NCBI RefSeq assembly: GCF_003129465.1
Contig: NZ_QFFF01000001.1
Coordinates: 372,001 to 436,000 of the forward strand
Reading direction: 5' to 3'
Length of the DNA: 64,000 nt
Source: Sphingosinicella humi
Lineage (GTDB): Bacteria > Pseudomonadota > Alphaproteobacteria > Sphingomonadales > Sphingomonadaceae
Below the pieces are notes generated by a model. That model had not been told where the DNA came from and ran no database searches. It saw only the letters and a program-made list of their open reading frames with translations. Shown here one piece after another: positions 59,710-64,000 of the stretch. Positions within the stretch are counted from its first letter, which is position 1. Every line of letters begins with the position of its first letter. A program made the position numbers and the translations under genes.

Positions 59710-61059
59710 CTATCGCATCAGCACCAGTTCTTCCGCCATGGTCGGGTGAAGCGCAACCACGGCGTCGAAATCGCTCTTCTTGAGCTTGGCCTTGACGGCG
59801 ATGGCAGCGGCCTGGAGGATTTCGGGCGCGTCCGGGCCGATCATGTGGATGCCGACCACTTCCTCGGTCTCGCCATCGACGACGAGCTTGTAGAGCGCCC
59901 GTTCGTTGCGGCCGGCGAGGACGTTTTTCATCGGGCGGAAATCCGACTGGTAGGTCTTCACCGTGCCGAGCCGATCGCGTGCCTGGCCTTCGGTAAGCCC
60001 GACGCTGGCAACGGGCGGGTGGCTGAAGACGGCCGAGGGGATGCTTTCATAATCGACCCGCGTCGGCTTGTTCCCGAACACCGTGTCGGCGAAGGCGTGG
60101 CCCTCACGAATGGCGACAGGGGTAAGCTGGACCCGGTTGGTGACGTCGCCGACGGCGTAGATGCTGTCGCAGCTGGACTTGTTGTCGGCGTCGACCATCA
60201 CCGCGCCTTTCTTGTCGAGCTCGACTCCTGCGGTTTCGAGACCGAGACTGTCGGTGTTCGGCCTGCGCCCGATGGCGAAGAGGATGGCGTCGGCCTCGAT
60301 CGGCTCGCAGCCGGTGAGGTAAGCCGTCAGCGTTCCATCCTCCCCCTTCTCGATCTTCTGGAAGGCGGCATTGAACTTGAAATCGATGCCCTTGGTGATC
60401 GAGATCTGGAGCAGCCGATCGCGCAGCGCTTCCTCATAGCCGCGCAGGATGGTGTCGGAGCGGTTCACCACCGTCACCTTGCTGCCGAACTCGTGGAAGA
60501 TGCCGGCGAATTCGTTGGCGATATAACCGCCGCCGGTGATCAGGATGCGCTTCGGCAACGCGTCGAGGTGGAAAACCTCGTTCGACGAGATGCCGTGCTC
60601 GGCGCCGGGAAAGTCGAGCATGACGGGCGTCGCGCCGGTAGCGATCAGTATCTTGCCGGCGGTGACGGTGCGGCCGCCGGAAAGCTTCACCTCATGCGGC
60701 CCAGCGACGGTCGCCCTCTCCTTGATGATTTCGACCTTATGGCGCTCGAGATTCTCGGTGTAGAGGCCTTCCAGCCGGTCCACCTCGGCGAGGACATTGT
60801 CGCGCAGGGTCGGCCAATCGAAGCGACAGTCCGGCACTTCCCAGCCGAAGCGGCGGGCGTCCTGCAGGTCCTCCGCGAAATGGGCGCCGTAGACGAGCAG
60901 CTTCTTGGGAACGCAGCCCCGGATGACGCAGGTGCCGCCAACCTTATGCTCCTCGGCGATCGCCACCTTCGCGCCATGGGCCGCCGAGACCCGCGAGGCG
61001 CGCACGCCGCCGGAGCCGGCACCGATGACGAAAAGGTCGTAGTCGTATTTCTGGCTCAT
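59710..61059 (-). CDS. gor: glutathione-disulfide reductase
   Basis: This FAD enzyme keeps glutathione reduced using NADPH. The 449-residue protein has the FAD loop VIGAGSGGVRASR, the redox-active GGTCVIRGCVPKK, NADPH loop ITGGGYIANEFAGIF and closing HPTMAEE. Length and motifs separate it from lipoamide dehydrogenase and mercuric reductase. Its ATG overlaps the aspartyl-protease gene stop by four bases, at the end of the pgi operon. Confidence 0.94.
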   Translation of the reverse strand: MSQKYDYDLFVIGAGSGGVRASRVSAAHGAKVAIAEEHKVGGTCVIRGCVPKKLLVYGAHFAEDLQDARRFGWEVPDCRFDWPTLRDNVLAEVDRLEGLYTENLERHKVEIIKERATVAGPHEVKLSGGRTVTAGKILIATGATPVMLDFPGAEHGISSNEVFHLDALPKRILITGGGYIANEFAGIFHEFGSKVTVVNRSDTILRGYEEALRDRLLQISITKGIDFKFNAAFQKIEKGEDGTLTAYLTGCEPIEADAILFAIGRRPNTDSLGLETAGVELDKKGAVMVDADNKSSCDSIYAVGDVTNRVQLTPVAIREGHAFADTVFGNKPTRVDYESIPSAVFSHPPVASVGLTEGQARDRLGTVKTYQSDFRPMKNVLAGRNERALYKLVVDGETEEVVGIHMIGPDAPEILQAAAIAVKAKLKKSDFDAVVALHPTMAEELVLMR

Positions 61060-61898
61060 TCACGAGGCTCCAGCCAGACGGAGCGCCCGGCAAAATCGGT
61101 GGTGATAAGGAAATGCTTGAGGATCGAGGTGCCGATATTGAGGTCGGTGGCGGTCTCGCCCGGGTCGATGGCGGCCGGCACGTCATGAAAGGTGCGGCCG
61201 GCGAGGGTCAGGCTCTTGAGCCGCACTATGTCGCGATCGACAGCGCCACCCAGCCCGCCGCCGCTGCGTCGCTCGACGATGCGGTCGGACGATGTGAGGC
61301 CGATCTTCTCGGCATAGGCGCGCCCTACCATCACGTCGCTGCCATTGCCGAGATCGAAGGCGGCCTGGACAGGCCCATGCCCCTCGATCGCGGCGGGAAT
61401 GGTCGGGATGCCACGCTGATCGGTTACGGGAAGAGGATCGCCCGTCGCCGGAGCCGCGTCGGCGAGAGCGATCGAGCCGCCCTCGAGGTCGATCCGAAAC
61501 CGCGCGCGATCGAACAATTCGCGGCCAAGAATCATCGGAACAGGCCGCCCGATCAGCCGCGACAACACTTCGTCGAGGTCGAGAATGGCAACCTTCTGGT
61601 TCAGCTTCACGCCGGCCGCGTCGACGGCGACGCCTTCCGCAAAGCTCGCTTCCATCTCGTTCGCGCCCGATCCGCGGGCAGTGGCACTGCCGGTGGAGGC
61701 GAGGCCGAGCTTCGCCGCGAAGTCATCGTCGAGGATGGTCATCTCGGCCCCGGAATCGAGAAGGGCGGTGCTGGCCTGCCCGTTCACCGTCACCGGAAGG
61801 AAAAGGCGATTGCCGAACATCTCCAGCGGTTCGGCCATGGCTGGAGCGAGCGGCGCCACGGCGAGCAGAGCCGCCCCTAGCCAGTGGATCGATTTCAC
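61056..61898 (-). CDS. exported retropepsin-like aspartyl protease family protein
   Basis: This 280-residue protein has a signal peptide (1-22) and two retropepsin-like lobes. The first has the active-site form ALLDSGAEMTIL (Asp48-Ser-Gly), and the second has AAFDLGNGSDVMVG, where the D-T/S-G is changed to DLG. So only one lobe keeps the standard triad. The gene sits between pgi and gor, with four-base overlaps on both sides, and uses GTG 61898. Proteins of this kind are periplasmic or membrane-linked in relatives; the substrate is unknown. Confidence 0.82.
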   Translation of the reverse strand: MKSIHWLGAALLAVAPLAPAMAEPLEMFGNRLFLPVTVNGQASTALLDSGAEMTILDDDFAAKLGLASTGSATARGSGANEMEASFAEGVAVDAAGVKLNQKVAILDLDEVLSRLIGRPVPMILGRELFDRARFRIDLEGGSIALADAAPATGDPLPVTDQRGIPTIPAAIEGHGPVQAAFDLGNGSDVMVGRAYAEKIGLTSSDRIVERRSGGGLGGAVDRDIVRLKSLTLAGRTFHDVPAAIDPGETATDLNIGTSILKHFLITTDFAGRSVWLEPRE

Positions 61899-63400
61899 GC
61901 CTGTTCCTCTCCAAATGCACGCGCGATCAGCGCCTTGGTCGACGGATCGAAGTCAAGATCGCCGCCGCCATCGATCGCCTTGGCGATCTCCTTGCCAAGC
62001 TCGACGCCGAACTGGTCGAACGGATTGATGCCGAGCAGCACCGCATTCGCGAAGGTGCGATGCTCGTAGAAGGCGATGAGTGCACCAAGCGTGCGTGCAT
62101 CGACGCGGTCGAGGAGGATCGTCGTCGAGGGCCGGTCGCCGGGGTAGCTGCGCGCCGGATCGTCCGCCTCCCGGCCCGCCATGAGCGCCGCGGCCTGCGC
62201 GAAGCAGTTGATAAGGAGCTGGCGATGGTGGTCGAAGGCGAGGCCGTGTTCCGGCTCGATCGCGGCGACGAACTCGACCGGCACCAGATGCGTGCCCTGA
62301 TGGAGGAGCTGGAAGACGGCATGCTGTGCATCAGTGCCGACGCCGCCCCAGACGATCGGCGAAGTGGCGCGGCTGACGGGCTTTCCATCCGAGGTCACGT
62401 TCTTGCCGTTCGATTCCATTTCGAGCTGCTGCAGATAGGCCGGGAGCAGGCGCAGCCGCTCGTCATAGGCGAACACGGCGCGCGTCTCGGCAGCGCGGAG
62501 GTTCGCATAATAGCGATCGACGAAGGCGGCGAGGATGGGCGCGTTCTCGGCCAGGGGCGCCAGGCGGAAATGCCGATCCATCGCGGCGGCGCCTTCGAGC
62601 AGCTCCTCGAACGCTTCCCAGCCTAGCGCCAGCGCGATGGGGAAGCCGATGGACGACCAGAGCGAGTAGCGGCCGCCCACCGTCTCGGCGAAAGGTAGGA
62701 TGCGGGTCTCGTCGACGCCGAACTCCACGGCTTTATCGGGATTGGCGGTCAGCGCGACGATGCGGCCATAAGGGTCATCAACCCCCGACTCCTGCATCCA
62801 GAGCAGCGCCGATTGGGCGTTGAGCATCGTCTCGGAGGTGGTGAAGGTCTTCGACGCGATGACCAGAAGGGTGGTCTGCGGATCGAAGCGGCCGAGCGCG
62901 GCTTCGAGGGCCGCGCCGTCGACATTCGAGACCACAGCCGTCTCATAGCGCTGTTCGTCGCGGCCGAGCGCGTCGATCAGGAAATCGGGGCCAAGCGCGG
63001 AACCCCCGATGCCGATGTGGAGGATCGATCGGATCGGCCCGAACGCCTCCGCCTCGATCGCGTCGATCAGGGCGCGCATGCGCGCGTGGAAGCCCTGGGC
63101 GCGGGCGACGCTCTCGGGCGCCCCCTGCCCCCGCTCCGCCGTATGCTCCGCCGCCCGGCCTTCGGTGACATTGACGGTCTTGCCGGAGAAAAGCGCCTCT
63201 CGGGCGCCGGCCAGATCGCGCGTTTCGGCCAGGGTTTCGAAGCCGGCGAGCAATGTCTCGCTCAAATGGGTTTTCGAAAAGTCGAAGCGGATGCCCGCCT
63301 CCTCGACGGACAGGCGCGCGAGGCGATCGGGTTCGGACTCGAACAGGGTGCTGAGCGGCTGGACCTCGGCCTCTTCCAGCGGCTTCCATGCGTCCTTCAT
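61895..63400 (-). CDS. pgi: glucose-6-phosphate isomerase
   Basis: This enzyme interconverts glucose 6-phosphate and fructose 6-phosphate. The 501-residue protein has ILHIGIGGSALGPDFLIDAL, IASKTFTTSETM, GGRYSLWSSIGFPIAL and the late EPEHGLAFDHHRQLLINCFAQ. Length is within the family. CAGGAGGAAAGCGA precedes the ATG. It leads the three-gene operon with the aspartyl protease and gor. Confidence 0.95.
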   Translation of the reverse strand: MKDAWKPLEEAEVQPLSTLFESEPDRLARLSVEEAGIRFDFSKTHLSETLLAGFETLAETRDLAGAREALFSGKTVNVTEGRAAEHTAERGQGAPESVARAQGFHARMRALIDAIEAEAFGPIRSILHIGIGGSALGPDFLIDALGRDEQRYETAVVSNVDGAALEAALGRFDPQTTLLVIASKTFTTSETMLNAQSALLWMQESGVDDPYGRIVALTANPDKAVEFGVDETRILPFAETVGGRYSLWSSIGFPIALALGWEAFEELLEGAAAMDRHFRLAPLAENAPILAAFVDRYYANLRAAETRAVFAYDERLRLLPAYLQQLEMESNGKNVTSDGKPVSRATSPIVWGGVGTDAQHAVFQLLHQGTHLVPVEFVAAIEPEHGLAFDHHRQLLINCFAQAAALMAGREADDPARSYPGDRPSTTILLDRVDARTLGALIAFYEHRTFANAVLLGINPFDQFGVELGKEIAKAIDGGGDLDFDPSTKALIARAFGEEQA

Positions 63401-63454
63401 TCGCTTTCCTCCTGTTCTGGCGGTCTATCTAGGGATGCTTCGCGGCAATGCCAA

Positions 63455-63485
63455 TTGACGCTATCGCCGATAGGTGTAATTACAC
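63455..63485 (+). promoter_or_regulatory. MarR promoter with overlapping palindrome GTGTAATTACAC
   Basis: TTGACG at 63455-63460 and TAATTA at 63477-63482, 16 bases apart, fit a sigma-70 promoter. The perfect 12-base palindrome at 63474-63485 covers the -10 element and lies four bases before the MarR start codon. This is the classic position for autorepression by a MarR dimer. Confidence 0.6.
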
Positions 63486-63489
63486 GCTT

Positions 63490-63903
63490 ATGCTCAGCAC
63501 GCTCTGCGCCTGCAACAAGCTCCGCCGCTCGGCCCGTATCGTCAGCGCGCTCTACGATGAGGCACTGGCGCCGTCCGGGCTGACGGTCGCGCAATTCTCC
63601 CTGCTGCGGATGCTTCAGCGTGCCGGCCCGTCCTCGCTCAGCGAATTCGCCGAGGCGAGCGGTTACGACCGCACCACACTCAACCGCACCCTGGCGCCGC
63701 TGGAGGCGAAGGGGCTGGTCGAGTCCAAGCCCGGCAAGGACCGGCGCAGCCGTATCGTCGCCATCACCGGCGAGGCGACGCAGGCGATGCGCCGGGCCCA
63801 ACCGCATTGGGAAGAGGCGCAGGCGCGGATCGAGGCCGCGCTCGGGCCCGACCACGGCAAATTGTTCGAGATGCTGGACCGGATCGAGGAGATGCGGGCA
63901 TGA
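63490..63903 (+). CDS. MarR family transcriptional regulator
   Basis: The 137-residue protein has the winged helix LTVAQFSLLRMLQRAGPSSLSEFAEASGYDRTTLNRTLAPLEAKGLVESKPGKDRRSR, typical of MarR. The start was set at ATG 63490, where the fold begins; the longer frame would run through the operator. Cys7 and Cys9 near the start (LCACNK) could be redox-active. Its stop overlaps the MFS transporter start as ATGA. The palindrome at its promoter suggests autoregulation and control of the pump. Confidence 0.88.
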   Translation: MLSTLCACNKLRRSARIVSALYDEALAPSGLTVAQFSLLRMLQRAGPSSLSEFAEASGYDRTTLNRTLAPLEAKGLVESKPGKDRRSRIVAITGEATQAMRRAQPHWEEAQARIEAALGPDHGKLFEMLDRIEEMRA

Positions 63904-64000
63904 CCATGCGCAGGCCCTGGATCGTCATCCTTTCGGCGGCCCTGATCGTCACGCTCGCCATGGGCGTGCGCCAGTCCTTCGGCCTGTTCATGCCCCAGAT
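63900..64000 (+). CDS. MFS transporter, N-terminal part (window ends inside)
   Basis: Only 33 codons are present: TMRRPWIVILSAALIVTLAM and then GVRQSFGLFMPQ. The basic start, one hydrophobic segment and the GxRxSFGLF motif match the first membrane helix of major facilitator transporters of the oxalate/formate or nitrate-like type. It overlaps the MarR gene by four bases, so the pair is probably a regulator-efflux unit. The rest lies outside. Confidence 0.75.
   Translation, partial: MTMRRPWIVILSAALIVTLAMGVRQSFGLFMPQ

Overview
The window is high-GC (about two thirds G+C by eye), densely coded, mostly chromosomal DNA from an alphaproteobacterium, most likely of the order Sphingomonadales. This is inferred from a CpdR-type response regulator, a SapC-family protein, a DUF6356 small membrane protein, a PhoX-type phosphatase and several intergenic palindromic repeat families, not from a ribosomal marker. 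I count about 65 protein-coding genes or gene parts, one tRNA-Val(GAC), one TPP riboswitch, several strong terminators, and candidate operators for FNR-, MarR-, HxlR- and TetR-like regulators.

Region 1 (1-8.3 kb) looks like a low-oxygen module. It holds the tail of a Crp/Fnr regulator, a copper nitrite reductase (nirK), pseudoazurin, a B12-dependent class II ribonucleotide reductase, a tandem universal stress protein, a YkuD L,D-transpeptidase, and a beta-CASP metallo-beta-lactamase RNase broken by a one-base frameshift. Three FNR/NNR-type boxes sit before nirK and in the divergent pseudoazurin/nrdJ gap. Region 2 (8.5-24.3 kb) holds tRNA-Val, katG, cpdR, an N-formylglutamate amidohydrolase, sapC, a GlcD-like oxidoreductase, an RhlE-like helicase, a GFA protein, PhoX with an extra Ig-like domain, GNAT and Lrp genes, an isochorismatase-like hydrolase, tgt and a MarR-GNAT fusion.

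Region 3 (24.3-34.2 kb) is more mixed. It has a secreted peroxiredoxin, a Tat-exported GH109-like protein and a run of small detoxification-type genes (YciI, DUF1801 twice, VOC, DUF2200, DUF1993). These are followed by a lower-GC insertion with a DUF3800 gene and a stray duplicate of the 3' end of thiC. The intact thiC lies just beyond, under a TPP riboswitch, and carries an in-frame repeat insertion that the duplicate lacks. Region 4 (34.2-44 kb) has a SleB-type cell-wall hydrolase, an envelope module (ECF sigma, anti-sigma, subtilase, Gly-rich PRC-barrel-like protein, outer-membrane protein), a DUF3182/hydrolase pair and acs.

Region 5 (44-64 kb) has an Asp/Glu-racemase-like/CoA-transferase operon behind a striking double palindrome, an SDR, and an HxlR regulator divergent from a seven-gene detoxification operon (VOC, SRPBCC, GST, tandem DUF1428, double VOC, PhnB-like, DUF899). 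Next come an aromatic aminotransferase, a P1-family peptidase, a glutathione-dependent formaldehyde operon, hmgA and a tightly overlapped pgi/aspartyl-protease/gor operon. The window ends in a MarR/MFS pair whose promoter is overlapped by a 12-bp palindrome.

Two themes recur. One is oxygen limitation with nitrite respiration on the left. The other is glutathione- and VOC-based handling of electrophiles across the right half.
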